From: Diadema setosum
Lineage: Eukaryota; Echinodermata; Echinoidea; Diadematoida; Diadematidae
Assembly: GCF_964275005.1 (NCBI RefSeq)
Contig: NC_092701.1
Location: forward strand, 36,161,520-36,225,519
Direction: 5' to 3'
Length of the DNA: 64,000 nt
Of the stretch, positions 50,501-60,041 are shown one piece after another; the stretch's first letter is position 1, and each line of letters opens with the position of its first letter. The notes under the pieces were generated by a model. The model was not told where the DNA came from, searched no databases, and was given only the letters and a program-made list of their open reading frames with translations. Both the position numbers and the translations under genes were made by a program.

Positions 50501-53500
50501 GGTCTCCCAAGTGAATCATCAGTCCCAGGCAAAGGAGGTTCAATGTCCCCAGATCTTCTTCAAAAGTCTATTGTACAAGCTCTCTGCGCTGAAGCCACAC
50601 ACACACACACACACACAAAGGCTGGTTGACGCTATTGTTGAAGTCATCGTGGAAAGTGTTACGCAATCGGTGTTCGAAGCAGTACAGCTTGATCTTGACC
50701 AACAAAAGGATGAAATTACGTCACTCACAAGGAAGGTAAACAATCTCAACAAAGAAATCGAGCGGATGAAGAGTACATGTGAAACGCAGGAGCAACACAG
50801 CCGGAGAAATTGTCTCCGAATCCATGGAATCCCAGAGCAGGCGAACGAAAACACAGATGACGTCGTTCGAAAGGTCGTCCAGGAGAAGCTTGACATTAAC
50901 CTTGCGGGGACCGACATCGATCGCAGTCATCGAGTTACCACAAGATCAGGATCGAGAGCAGATGGAAAGCCACGAGCCATCGTCATGAAATTTGCTCGCT
51001 ACAGTGTTCGACAGTTGATATATATATAGCAACAGAGCTAAATTGAAAGGGACTCGGATCTACATCCATGAAGATCTCACAAGCCACAGACAGTCAATTC
51101 TTTGTATACAATGTTCGAAATGGTCACACGTTAAATGTGGAAATGTCACAGACGATACATCATCCGAAGACTGGATATGCAATGTTTGCTGTATGAATGA
51201 ACTTCCAGGTTATATAGAAAATTCACCAGGGAAAGAAATACATTCATCTATTAAATATGATGAGTTTTTTGAATGTACACCTTATCATCCTCAGGGAAAA
51301 GGTATTAAAATCGCACATTCAAATGTTCGTATAGTTTACGGAATAAGAAAGATTATATTCAATTGTTCTTAGAGTCAAACCCGCATGATGAATTTGCTAT
51401 AACTGAGACGTGGCTTGATAACAACTTTCCCACCGGTTGTCTACATATAAATGGATATGTTTTTGAGGGAAAAGATAGAGTTAATGGAGGAGATGGTGGT
51501 GTCGGATGCTATATCAAAATTAATATCATGTATAAGAAAAGAGAACACTTAGAAGAAAAATCCTTAGAAGTAATGTGGATTGAAATTCAAATGAAAAATC
51601 ACAAACCATATCTTCTTGGTAAAGTGTATCGACCACCAAAGGCCACAACAGATGAGTTTGAAACCATGGAGTGTAATTTTGGAAATGTTTGTACTGTAAC
51701 CGATAATGTATTATCACATAAAGTAACACGCATGTGTGAGGTTTTACAGTTTAACCAGCTGATTTCAAAACCAACTCGCACTACTCCGTTCAGTAAAACA
51801 TTGATTGATTTGGGTTTTTTTTTTTTTTTATCTCAGTCTCTCGGCTCATTAACATCTGGTGTTCAATCTGTGGGTATAAGTGACCACTTTTATATGCAAT
51901 CCTTTCAGAAAAACATGATAAATCTCATCCTAAAATTTCGAATATGAGATCTTTTCGCAATTTTGACTCTGAAAAGTTCATGAATGATTTATCTTCTGTA
52001 AACTGGGACTATGTAGCTAGAGTTCAAAGCAAAGTTTGTTGAATTGTGCGATAAACACGCTCCCTACGTCATCATAAGAAAGAAACCACGGATAACCAAT
52101 GAATATCTGATACTTTCAAGGGACAGAGATTATTACAAATCAAAATTTGATCATTGTAAGTCTGTTTCCGATACACGATCTATGCAGCATTTTTGGATAG
52201 AATATAAACGCATCCGCAATAAGATAAACAATATGAATAAGAAATTGAAACGGGAGTATTATGAATAAGGATTTAAAACAGAAGTGGAAGGTTATTAATG
52301 AACTTTTGTCAAAAACAAAAAGTGAAACAGAATATAGTTAGAATATGAAGGAAAAGTTATAGAAAACAAATATGAAATCGGTAACGTTTTTAATCAGATA
52401 TTCAATACTGTATCGGATAGAATAAATAGATCAACCACGCGAAACCGAAATCAATGTGACGAGGACAGCTGTCTCCAAGATGTACCTGTAACTGACAGCA
52501 TATTATCTTTCACGGATATCACAGAAGAATTTGTAATAAAAGAATTGAAGAGTATTGATGTGGTATATATCGTGTATACACATCTGACTACATAACTCAG
52601 GGGTCTTCAAATAAAGTGAGATTGCGTTGAACAACAGTTCCTGCAGTTAAGCATGCAATATTCCCAAAGTTTCAAGTCATCTGCTGATTACTTAGCAGCT
52701 GCATCATCATATACCATACGATCAAAGTCTGAAATTGGGTGATAAGTTCCTCCGATCACGTTTTGTCTAACCATCTGCGATTATACGTGACCGAATTTTA
52801 CTTCAGACAGAGTCACAATTGTAGCAATTTAATGCCTTAAACGGATCACTTATAGGAAACGCATCTGACTGTCTGAAATAACCTTTAAATACATGTGAAT
52901 TTAAAGTATCTCAATTTACTTGGTATATTAAATTTTCTTAAAAATTGAACGTCCGGTATTTTATAATTGCATGATTATTATTTGTACTATGTCACTATTA
53001 TGGGGATTGGTGTTTCTTGGTCTTTTTTTTGGGGGGGGGAGGGGGGGGTGCAATAACGAGCATTCGATGTTTTTTTTATTCAAGGTGTTGACCAATTGTT
53101 GACATACTGACATACATCTATACTCAGTGAATAGTTTCATGTACCATCCACCGGCAAATTGTAGATTTGAAAGTTCAACTGAAGCTTGGAAGGCCGTGAC
53201 TTTCAATGGAAGAGGTTCAATTATAACAATCCAATCAGAAGGCTGATCAGAACATTCTCATGCCATCACCATATCACCGTTATTCCCACTTACTTTGAAT
53301 AGATGACAATTACTGTGTACACAACCACTTAATTTATCTTCTTCTTTTTTGAAAACCATGATGTATTCTCCAAACGACTATATTAGAATGGAAAAAATCG
53401 TGAAATTGCTGTACCTTTCTTGAAGTGAAACGCAACTCAGCGGTCCACATAATTTATAGAAATTCTCCAAGACACGTACTGGTCGACAACATAGCAACTT

Positions 53501-56500
53501 CAACCTTTCTCCCTTAAAATATTCGTGTTAAGTCATTTCAACTCTTCAGTACTTTCAATGGAAGGATGTAAGAATGATTAATGTAGTGCATTTTATTTTG
53601 AATTAGCAATGACATCATGTCGACGTCATCACAATAAAATGCTATCTCAACGGTTAAATCCTCTGATTCCATGCATGTCCCTTCCATTGATTGCTGACGA
53701 TACTAATTTGTTGTATACACACGAAAATCCTCTTCCCTCCGACCCCCCCCCCCCGATGTTACAGTGGATCATAGTAAATTAATCATGACTTAACCTTGAA
53801 AAAAAAAAGTACTAAATTAAACACGTGGTCTAAATTGATAGATGCACATCATTGTCAATAGTTTTCATTGGGAAGAGTATCAAATATATAGATATAGATT
53901 ACCAGGTAATGTTATATTTGACACTACTCCCCTAGAAGAGGTTTCGTCTATTAAATTTTTAGGTGTTTGTGTTGATAATAAGCTATCACGGAAGTGTCAT
54001 GTAAATAATATTTGTAATGTAATTGCACGTAACATAGGCATAATGAACAGATTGAAATAATACCTTCCTTCTTCTGCCTTGATGACGCTTTACTCAAGTT
54101 TGGTATTGCCGTATTTGAATTACGGAATTCTTGCTTAGGGGAATACATATTCGACATTGTTAGACAAACTTTTTCTTTTTGCAAAAGATGGCGCTCAATT
54201 GTTTTTTAACCTTCATATCCGAGCATGTGCACATACGCAGAGAATAAACTATGATAAGTTGTTCCCTGAACACAAAATCCTGAAAATATAAGGGTTGTAT
54301 TCATTTCAACTTAGTCAATTTATGTCTAATTACAACTGCAACCCCCTACCCAAAATATTTCATTCTTTATTTCAGGGTAATAGCCACGTACATAACCATC
54401 CCACGAGACAATCTAAAGAATTTCATCTTCCCTTAGTGAGAACTGTACACACTCAAAATACATTTGTTTATACCGGACCCACATTTTGGAATAGCTTAGA
54501 TAATGATTTAAAAGAATCTGTGAAGTTATTTACATTTAAGTATAAACTTATATTTGCTTTCCATATATACCAGTTAATTCCGTTTAATGAAAAAAACCCG
54601 CTATATTTCACTTGTCCTTGAGATTTTGTAGCGTGTCCACAGACCTTTTCCATCCCTCTCCTTCTCCTTTTCCTTCTCCACTCTTCCCTGCTCCTCTTTC
54701 CTCGTTCTTCGTTGTCCAGTAGCTGTCTGAGTTCATTTTCTCCATTTCTGTTATTTCTGTGTTTTGTGTTGTTGTTGTAGTTGTTGTTGTTGTCGTTATG
54801 TTTTGTGTGGCCGATTGTATATCTTCCTTTCTGGTCAATTTTCCTGGCATGTAGCCTTATAGTGTCTGTGCCATAAATGTGATATGTTATATAGTTTTTA
54901 TGTTTTGCATTCTAAAATCATAGTAAGTATCATTTATAGTATCAGCATCATATATCAATGAGTAAATGTACAATAGCATATAGGAGAATATGATATAATA
55001 ATACGAATATGTTTTATTGGTATAACAAATTGATGCTGTTGTTGTTTTGTTCAAGTGTTCCACGTCTTACAAGCTTGGCTTTTTAGTGGAACACCGTTTT
55101 TCATCGTTATGATTATTTACTATTTTTGTTGCTATGGCAAAGTGTATTGTTTCTTTTTTATGACATCATTCGTGCATATACTTTATATTGTACTTGAAAC
55201 AAATGCCTTTATCAGACGAATGAAAGACAAATTGAAAACTTGTACCACTTTGGATCATGTTCCCTTTTTCTTTTCTTTTTTCGATGATGGAAATAGATAA
55301 ACTATTGAAAATGAATTGAATTGAAAATTGAAATATAGAGCTCCTAATGATAACTACTGTTCGTAAACTTTAAATAGGAAACATCATGGTAATTTTTCTT
55401 TCGCAACATTGGACTAAAGTTTCATTTCTCCCGAAGTATTTCACTTTTGTCGTTTTCTTCCTTCCGAGTTGTACATTGTGTTGTAAATTGTGGTAGACTA
55501 TTATACTCCGAAAGTACCGCAGTGTGGTGTTTTAGGTCTTTAAAAAAAGTGTGGTAGATTGTGGAGTATTAATACATGTACCACTGTGTGCTATATAGAT
55601 AATGTGGAGTGTATTGCGAATAAATAGTAGAAAATGTGGAGTGTAACCACAGGTAGCAACAAAAAGTGTACCACGGTGTAGTAGACAATGCGGAATAATG
55701 TTCCTTAGTGTGGTTGCCTATAATTTATGCGGTGTACGATCATGACGATAGTGTGGTAGACTGTTTAGAGTGTACAACAGTATGGTAGAATATGTGAAAT
55801 GTTTCATAGCGATAGACAATGTTGAGTAAGCCAGAGTGTGGTTGAGTATGTTGAGGTCACCAGTGTAGTTATAACTCTGAAATGTAAAACTAGTAGAGTG
55901 TGTTAATCAATCATATTGAGGTCACCTGTGTTTAGTTATGAAATGAAATATATCAAAGTATGATTCAAAATGTGGTGTTAATCACGACAGTGTGGCTGAT
56001 GGTGTGTTATCTTTATCCAAATGTTGACGGAACGTGACAAACTGTCTGGCACTCTGTGTATCATGAAATTGGGACATTTGTCCCAATTTCAGGATACCAT
56101 ATGGTACATCTGTCTTCTTACAGCACAGTGATTACCACACCGTTGAATCAACACAGTATTGGTTCTCTGGAAACATTACAGTCTGGTGAAAACACATACA
56201 GTACTTAAAACGTTTGGAGAGAATGTGGTGTTGCCAAAGTAGGTTACAATTCTGTGGTAAAATTTTGATCGTTCCTTGGTGAAAGTGTTCATAACTAACG
56301 ACAACCTAAAAGATAAAACTACACTGCCTTTCCCGTGTTAGATCTGTTCTTTAGATATCAGTTTCTTCACAAAATGTCCAACAAGACGATAAAGCGAGTT
56401 TCATTTGCCGCGTTTGCGAACACTCATTGCACCAAGTATACATTCATTTATGATGGCGCTCACCGTAATATCATTTGTGTCAAATCTTGACTATCCAACT

Positions 56501-59500
56501 TTTTTTATCTTTTTATTTTTTTTCACCAAATATTCGCATTGTACCAGCTCTTTAGTGTATCACGCTATTTCCAACAGTTTTGTAATCTAAATGTATGATT
56601 TCTAGCATCACGAGTCGTCTTCCTTTCTTCCTAGCTGTTTGTGATTTTGTAATTTTGGAAATGGGAATGAATATCAAATCAAACCAAATGAAATCAAATC
56701 ATTACCTTAATGATCGTGACGAATATCCTACTGTGAAACACATGAACCTTTTGTTTAACGATCGTCGCATAACACTGTCTTGTTTTCCCTTCCTATAATA
56801 TGTATAATTGCGCTGGTGATTGATGTCACTTCAAGCGCTGATAAGTATACACGTACTGTATGCTGGGACGGAAGTTGTATGCTAAACATTAGTGCACTGA
56901 ATAGAGACTAATGAACACTACTGATCCTGTTTCAGCGGAGTTTAGAAGGTCATGTTGGCAAATAATACCGACGGGGCCTGCAAAGAGAAATAAATCTGTA
57001 CATTTTCATGTGAAACACGTAGGCCTCTTGCAATTTACCATGTTCATTGTGCTTTTGTATCTGACGTATACACAATGGATGTTTTCTTTCAGTCTCCTTA
57101 ATATCATGGGGTTAAGGACCAGAAATGAAAGAAGTGGTATTAGATCATAATCACTTATGTTGTGACGTGTAGAGGTGGGTTGTCAAGGAGAGCAAGCTGC
57201 AAGCAGCAGAATTATCTCCGATTCACAAACAACGCAAGGGAAATCCCGTTATAGCAAGGTACTAGTAGGTCGGACAAAATGAGGTTCCGCCTCTAACAAG
57301 GTATCGCCTATATACTATTCGTCTACTCCAACTATCATACCCTTTACGTGTTAAAGATCCTGTTTACTATTGGGAGCAGCTGTTTAAAAAAATCAATATA
57401 ATCGACAATTGATTCATATGTGTAGGTCTGTTGTATCACAAAACATCCTACCATATAAAATTTTTGCAATAAAGCCTTAAATATAAAGAGATAACAGTAT
57501 TTTCTCATTAAACCGTAACTGTAGACGGTTTAGTCTGGAAACAGTTTTATTATAACTATTGTTTACATTTTGTGTATTCAACAATACTTAACACCGATTA
57601 TATGAATTCAAATTTTTACAGTGGTTGTTTCTATCCCCAATTCACATTTTAGAACTATTTTAAATCACTAATGCTGGGCTTTTGTTTCTTCTGCAAATGG
57701 TAAATAACATGCCTTCAACCTGTAGGAATGGGGTCAAAAGCTACAGATCTCAATATGCGCATGTCAGTGGTTTTGACTTCTATCAGAAAGCAATTGAATG
57801 TAGTGTCAAACAAGGAAGCTTGTTAGGCCCATTGCTATTCATAATCAAGCATTAATGATTTTCATAGCTCCTCGGACAAATTGTAGTTTATATTATTTGC
57901 AGATGACTCTAATCTTTTTTAATCTCACCCTGACTGATATTTTGGTAAGAACAGTAAATAATTACTTAAAGTTATTACACAATGTATTTTTGCGAATAAC
58001 TCATCATTGAATATAACGAAGACAAAGTGTTGGTTGTTTTTTTTAGTAACTCATTAGATAACCCACCAGGTAATATTATATTTGATAATGCTCCTCTAGA
58101 AGTAGTTTCTCCCATTAATTTTTAGGTGTTTGTGCTGATAATAAACGTTCATGGAAATGTCACATTAATGATATTTGTAAAAACTGTCTCGCGCAATGAT
58201 AGGTGTAATAAATAGGTTAAGATACTCGCTTTCCTCATCTGCATGAATGATTTTATATTCAAGTTCGATAGTAACGTATCTGAATCGGCTTGGGGGCAAT
58301 ACTTACCAGCGTATCAGGGCAACTACCCCCGGCTACATACTGGTCAGTGATAAGGTCAGAGTAAAGTTTAGGATTAATGTTAGTTTTAGGGTTAGAGTTT
58401 GGGTTAGGGTTAGGATTAGGTTCAGGCTTAGGATTAGGGTTATATTATTTATAGGGTCAGAGGAAGGGTCGGGGTAAATGCCCAGGGGGTGATTGACCCA
58501 GACCCCCTACCAGACATTACTAGATAAACTTTTATTATTGCAAAAGAAGACCCTCAGAATTGCTTTTAACCTTCACACACAAAGACACACTGATGCTTTG
58601 TTGTCTGGTCATAAAATTTAGAAAAGAAAAGATTTGCATTTGTCTCAGCTTAGTCATTTTCTTTTTATTAGAACAGTAATCATCACCCCAAAATATTTCA
58701 ATTTTTTTTTATAGTCATGAATATAGTCATGTCCATAAATATCCATGTATATATCCATGAATATATATGTGAACCTCTCACTTATGTTTCTAAACTGTCG
58801 ATGCACCAAAACAAGGTTCCGTTGGCATGGAAACGGTCTCGCGTCACGCCCAAAGGTACAGGTCAAAGATCACTGGTGAACAATTACAGACCAATATCTA
58901 TTTTACCAGTAATAGCAAACGTTATGGAAAATTTATATTTGATCAATTGTGCAAATATCTGTAAGAGAAAGGACTTCTGACTGTGCATCAATCAGGATTT
59001 AGACCCAAACACTCAACAACGAACGGCCGTAATTAATGTAACTGAATACTGACTCAGCAAACTTGACCAATGAATGTTTGTAGGTGTAGTAGCATTAAAT
59101 TTAAAGAAGGCATTCGACATAGTGCACCATGCTACTATTTTACGTAAGATGCGTCTGTATGGCCTGTCTGATTCAGTGGTTGAATGGTTCTGGAGTTGCC
59201 TGACAGATCGCACTCAGTGTCTATTTGTCAATAAGATCCAATCTAGACCACAGGCAATAAAGTGTGGAGTCCCCAAGGGTTGAACTTAGATTCCTTACTA
59301 TTCATTTTGTATATAAATGACTTACATTAACATTTTGTGCGTAAAGAATATGGTATCTCTCTGCACAGATGAATTGGGGCCAGTCTTCACATTTTTGTCA
59401 CCAGTGTAACAGAATATATGGACACAATGCCTCCTGGAAAAGTTACGTCTATTGCGTTTTAAGCCTTTGTAAGGCATGTAAGGGCACTATTCATGTACCC

Positions 59501-60041
59501 AGATATGGCATGAAATCTCGAAGGACTCGAACTCTTAACTAACTATACACTGTGATCAGTGACATCCTGTGCTATTAGGCAATCTAAATGATTATCTTGA
59601 GAGAAAAAAAAAAACCCAGAGAAATCTGTTTTGAGAATGATTGATATTTGGATATTTAAGCCCTAATTTTCCTTATTAATGGTCACTAACAGGGGCGGAT
59701 CCAGGAATTCTGTGAAGGGGGGGGGGGGCGTGACTAATATTTCTGGTGCCACTTCCGGGTTTTATTTCATTTTTTTCTTTTTATCTCTTTTGTTTTTAAC
59801 GACAGATAAAGGGGGGGGGGCGTGCGCCGGTTGCGCCCCCCTCTGGATCCGCCACTGACTAAGGACATCCTTTGTGTACCTTTGAAAAGATGCGTACTGG
59901 GGACGGGTTGTAGTCGTTAGGAGCACGAACAACACCTGTAGAATCCCCTTGTCTAACTGCTATGTAGGCCGCTGACAGTAAGATGGTCCCACCAGTCAAA
60001 GCCAGTAAGGATACGAACGCAGTTGACATACACTTTTTCAT
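35873..60041 (-). CDS. NXPE-like: NXPE family protein, gene 2 (five coding exons, huge first intron)
   Basis: Exons 59880-60041, 38660-39241, 37662-37828, 37074-37129 and 35873-36684 give 1779 bases, 592 residues plus TAG, in frame, with the same intron phases as gene 1. Residues 6-29 are a signal anchor, 55-248 the neurexophilin-like domain (YGGDYFRAK, GNGTY, LVHPSEAI), 263-265 WFC, and 324-592 the PC-esterase (GDST at 387-390). At the second catalytic block it has HAVH (567-570) where gene 1 has DNVH, so the usual Asp is absent. Exons 2-5 are firm. Exon 1 is placed by phase, protein type and the lack of a better candidate; it lies 20.6 kb upstream across a LINE-filled intron. Confidence 0.8.
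37074..37129 (-). CDS. NXPE-like: gene 2 exon 4: 56-base microexon
   Basis: It encodes ANMRISGDKDSIVVQSQQ (residues 305-322) between TTCGCAG|GGC and CAAG|GTAGAG. Its length (2 mod 3) is what joins phase 2 to phase 1. The shared RISGD block with gene 1 confirms it. Confidence 0.82.
37662..37828 (-). CDS. NXPE-like: gene 2 exon 3: WFC linker exon
   Basis: A 167-base exon, residues 249-303 plus two bases. The acceptor is TTTTAATAG|GGT and the donor GAA|GTAAGA. It encodes CNFTDERSGSPWFCQKP and MSCKYW, aligned residue by residue with exon 3 of gene 1. Confidence 0.87.
38114..38345 (+). mobile_element. tRNA-derived SINE
   Basis: The head has an A box (GTGGTAAAGTGGATAAG) and a B box region (GAGTTCGATCGATTCC, with a four-base duplication). 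The body includes TGGGTACCTGGCAACGC and GGCAGCGCCCTCTGGTAGAG. It lies in intron 2 of gene 2, antisense to the gene. Confidence 0.75.
38395..38480. repeat. (ATT)n/(ATC)n microsatellite
   Basis: ATT units grading to ATC, in intron 2 of gene 2. Confidence 0.9.
38660..39241 (-). CDS. NXPE-like: gene 2 exon 2: neurexophilin-like domain
   Basis: It encodes residues 55-248, phase 0 at both ends. The acceptor is a strong pyrimidine tract ending TTTTACCAG|CTT and the donor is TAC|GTAAGT. It holds PFCPSRN, FRVCDQLELVIQARNG, KSYGGDYFRAK, DGEVFDHGNGTY, LKWAG and LVHPSEAI. The open frame runs upstream of the acceptor to an ATG at 39304, but the splice site and the paralog show that this is intron. Confidence 0.9.
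39365..39438 (-). mobile_element. TTAA MITE fragment, copy 4
   Basis: Matches the right end of copies 1-3 (TTTACCATTTGCAGATGAAA) and stops after about 74 bases. It lies about 125 bases upstream of the exon 2 acceptor of gene 2. Confidence 0.65.
39635..39696. repeat. palindromic microsatellite of TGACAGTAA units
   Basis: About four TGACAGTAA units on the left are answered by TTACTGTCA units on the right, centred at 39661-39670, with one mismatch. Confidence 0.85.
39700..39935 (+). repeat. dispersed repeat with (AAAC)n/(GAAC)n core
   Basis: It contains GCAAGTTTAATCCCAATCTG, TTTTGCACACGGAC, AAAC and GAAC units, and CCTCCCTTGGCGGAGG. It looks like a repeat tail; the LINE begins right after it. 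Confidence 0.5.
39940..42475 (-). mobile_element. LINE (CR1/L2-like), 5'-truncated ORF2
   Basis: On the minus strand, 42462-42019 is the end of the endonuclease and the linker (SDHAAIMCEINTP, NTQWYNEEI). The RT follows: SAYRPDHSVETLL, VVLLDMSAAFDTVDHSIL, LTCGVPQGS near 41060, and CYADDIRIFV near 40965. 40773-40099 is the C-terminal region (RLQNCAARLLT, LHWLPVEKRI, GIGLFHIWAQ). Several frame breaks separate these blocks, so it is inactive. It lies in intron 1 of gene 2 in the same orientation. Confidence 0.88.
42485..42600 (+). repeat. repeat also present at 39440-39545
   Basis: Both copies have a G-rich run, then CACCGCAGTAATGGCGCTGC and, further on, TCGGTCTATA. They stand just outside the two ends of the LINE at 39940-42475, in the same orientation. 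Confidence 0.6.
42604..42876 (+). mobile_element. Penelope-like end fragment with TA tract
   Basis: It starts with GGAAATCACTGAT and GAAGAACAAGATCA, then CCTGAGGAAGACGAA with a short stem ACGAA/TTCGT, then GGTCTGAATAAA, and ends in a TA tract at 42817-42876. The CTGAGGAAGA motif and TA tract repeat the arrangement at 35505-35639. Confidence 0.45.
42877..46500. other. no confirmed gene; simple repeats
   Basis: AC tracts lie at 43975-43998 and 44476-44495, AAG units at 44533-44577 and an 18-base G-run at about 46171-46188. One coding-like stretch is at 44110-44284. The stretch 44815-45570 has some features of a solo repeat but was not confirmed. Confidence 0.4.
44110..44284 (-). pseudogene. 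unassigned coding-like stretch
   Basis: The minus strand reads RESPLCEYDDMIVWGAKC, then RLSLSFEEFQELFTRIRQ, then VVQVLKQKF. Composition and spacing look like real protein and it is not a simple repeat. I recognise no family. It could be an old transposon fragment or an exon within the long intron. Confidence 0.25.
46506..46582. mobile_element. small hairpin MITE
   Basis: TACTCTCTAAAAAAA at the left faces TTTTTTTAGAGAGAGTA at the right, with a central GAGTGAATATTTCCACTC. Confidence 0.7.
46727..47716. mobile_element. inverted repeat enclosing a GAGACGTCTC-rich element
   Basis: The outer arms are 46727-46761 and 47679-47716 (TGCGCAAAATGCCAGCAT and complement). Between them, about 46956-47565 is bounded by GTATCTCACC and GGTGAGGTAC and is packed with the palindrome GAGACGTCTC and GACGTCTCCG units in both orientations. 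No coding frame. It is probably one DNA element nested in another. Confidence 0.65.
47911..50161 (-). mobile_element. LINE insertion with inverted 5' half and 14-bp target duplication
   Basis: The 14-base CAAATAAAGTCAGA occurs at 47911-47924 and 50148-50161. On the minus strand from about 49655 to 47925 the element reads [57 protein letters not shown], then the 3' UTR and an (AAATC)n tail next to the target copy. On the plus strand 49655-50147 reads the preceding part of the same ORF2 (IPIHKKEDA, SSYRPISILCSLSKVLERI, YGFRKHK). The halves meet head to head. The RT core is intact to 48780, where a frame break lies near an A-run. Confidence 0.9.
47935..48078. repeat. duplicated LINE 3' tail
   Basis: Two copies of (GATTT)n followed by ATTCACAAAATGCATATACA and CAAATATGCACATAGTT stand side by side at the 3' end of the LINE. 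Confidence 0.85.
50250..52600 (+). mobile_element. LINE 5' portion: ORF1 and start of ORF2
   Basis: ORF1 remnants run from ATG at 50396 (MVRTRNKPGTSEDTQKS) to about 51029: a coiled coil (TSLTRKVNNLNKEIERMK) and an RNA-binding-like region (NCLRIHGIPE, DIDRSHRV). ORF2 begins near 51090 with a PHD-like finger (CIQCSKWSHVKC.. WICNVC), then the APE endonuclease (KIAHSNVR, ITETWLD, GKVYRPPK, GISDHF) and the linker to about 52570. The RT is absent. An AC tract interrupts ORF1 and several frames are broken. Confidence 0.82.
52601..53849. other. no gene seen
   Basis: AT-rich, with a G-run at 53030-53048 and a C-run at 53743-53754. No element boundaries recognised. Confidence 0.4.
53850..55345 (+). 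mobile_element. LINE 3' portion, 5'-truncated
   Basis: It reads LPGNVIFDTTPLEEVSSIKF, then LGVCVDNKLSRKCHVNNIC, MTLYSSLVLPYLNYGIL, LDKLFLF, and from 54295 VRTVHTQNTFVYTGPTFWNS, the end of ORF2. The 3' UTR continues to a GAATT-type tail at 55305-55340. Two frame breaks are visible. A relative lies at 57725-58730. Confidence 0.8.
55480..56020. repeat. degenerate GTGTGGTAGA-type repeat
   Basis: GTGTGGT, TGTGGAGTGT and GTAGAC(A/T) motifs recur every 40-60 bases, strongly drifted. It has no coding frame. A perfect palindrome (13-base arms, TGAAATTGGGACA) follows at 56064-56091. Confidence 0.5.
56092..57350. other. no gene seen
   Basis: Unremarkable AT-rich sequence. A short stretch at 57240-57315 resembles the repeat at 553-815. 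Confidence 0.35.
57351..57718 (+). mobile_element. TTAA MITE, copy 3
   Basis: TTAA-AGATCCTGTTTACT at the left and GGTAAATAACATGCCT-TCAA at the right. It aligns with copy 1 over its full length in the same orientation. Confidence 0.8.
57725..58730 (+). mobile_element. decayed LINE, RT end, with a nested insertion
   Basis: It shows ILFADDSN near 57890, then GNIIFDNAPLEVVS near 58070, like the LINE at 53850, then AMIGVINRLRYS. The copy is interrupted at about 58310-58505 and resumes with LDKLLLLQKKTLRI. Many breaks. Confidence 0.7.
58310..58505. mobile_element. small DNA element with TTAGGG-like core nested in the LINE
   Basis: GGGCAACTACCCCCGG at the left and CCCAGGGGGTGATTGAC at the right are imperfect inverted repeats. 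The core (58365-58445) is a run of GGGTTAG/GGATTAG variants. Comparison with the LINE at 53850 shows that it splits the LINE sequence. Confidence 0.6.
58790..59345 (+). mobile_element. LINE RT fragment
   Basis: It reads VPLAWKRSRVTPKGTGQRS, NNYRPISILPVIANVMEN, SGFRPKHSTT, NLKKAFDIVHHATILRKM, CGVPKG and LLFILYINDLH. It covers RT blocks up to just before the FADD box. Frame breaks and stops are present. Confidence 0.8.
59346..59689. other. no gene seen
   Basis: Short AT-rich spacer in intron 1 of gene 2. Confidence 0.35.
59690..59857. mobile_element. MITE with GGCGGATCCAG ends
   Basis: The ends are CAGGGGCGGATCCAGG and its counterpart CTCTGGATCCGCCACTG. ACTAA flanks both sides as a likely 5-base target duplication. 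It carries two G-runs. Its right end is about 20 bases from the exon 1 splice donor of gene 2. Confidence 0.8.
59880..60041 (-). CDS. NXPE-like: gene 2 probable exon 1: signal-anchor exon
   Basis: It encodes 54 residues starting MKKCMSTAF, with a hydrophobic helix at 6-29, ending RIFSK at a phase 0 donor AAG|GTACAC. The phase, size and topology match exon 1 of gene 1. The donor is weak after +3. The Kozak context has A at -3. It could instead belong to another gene, but no other acceptor-bearing NXPE exon 2 lies downstream before 39241. Confidence 0.55.

Noticed and set aside
58365-58445. Interstitial telomere or chromosome fusion point
   Set aside because: Units are degenerate, short and enclosed by inverted ends of a small element.
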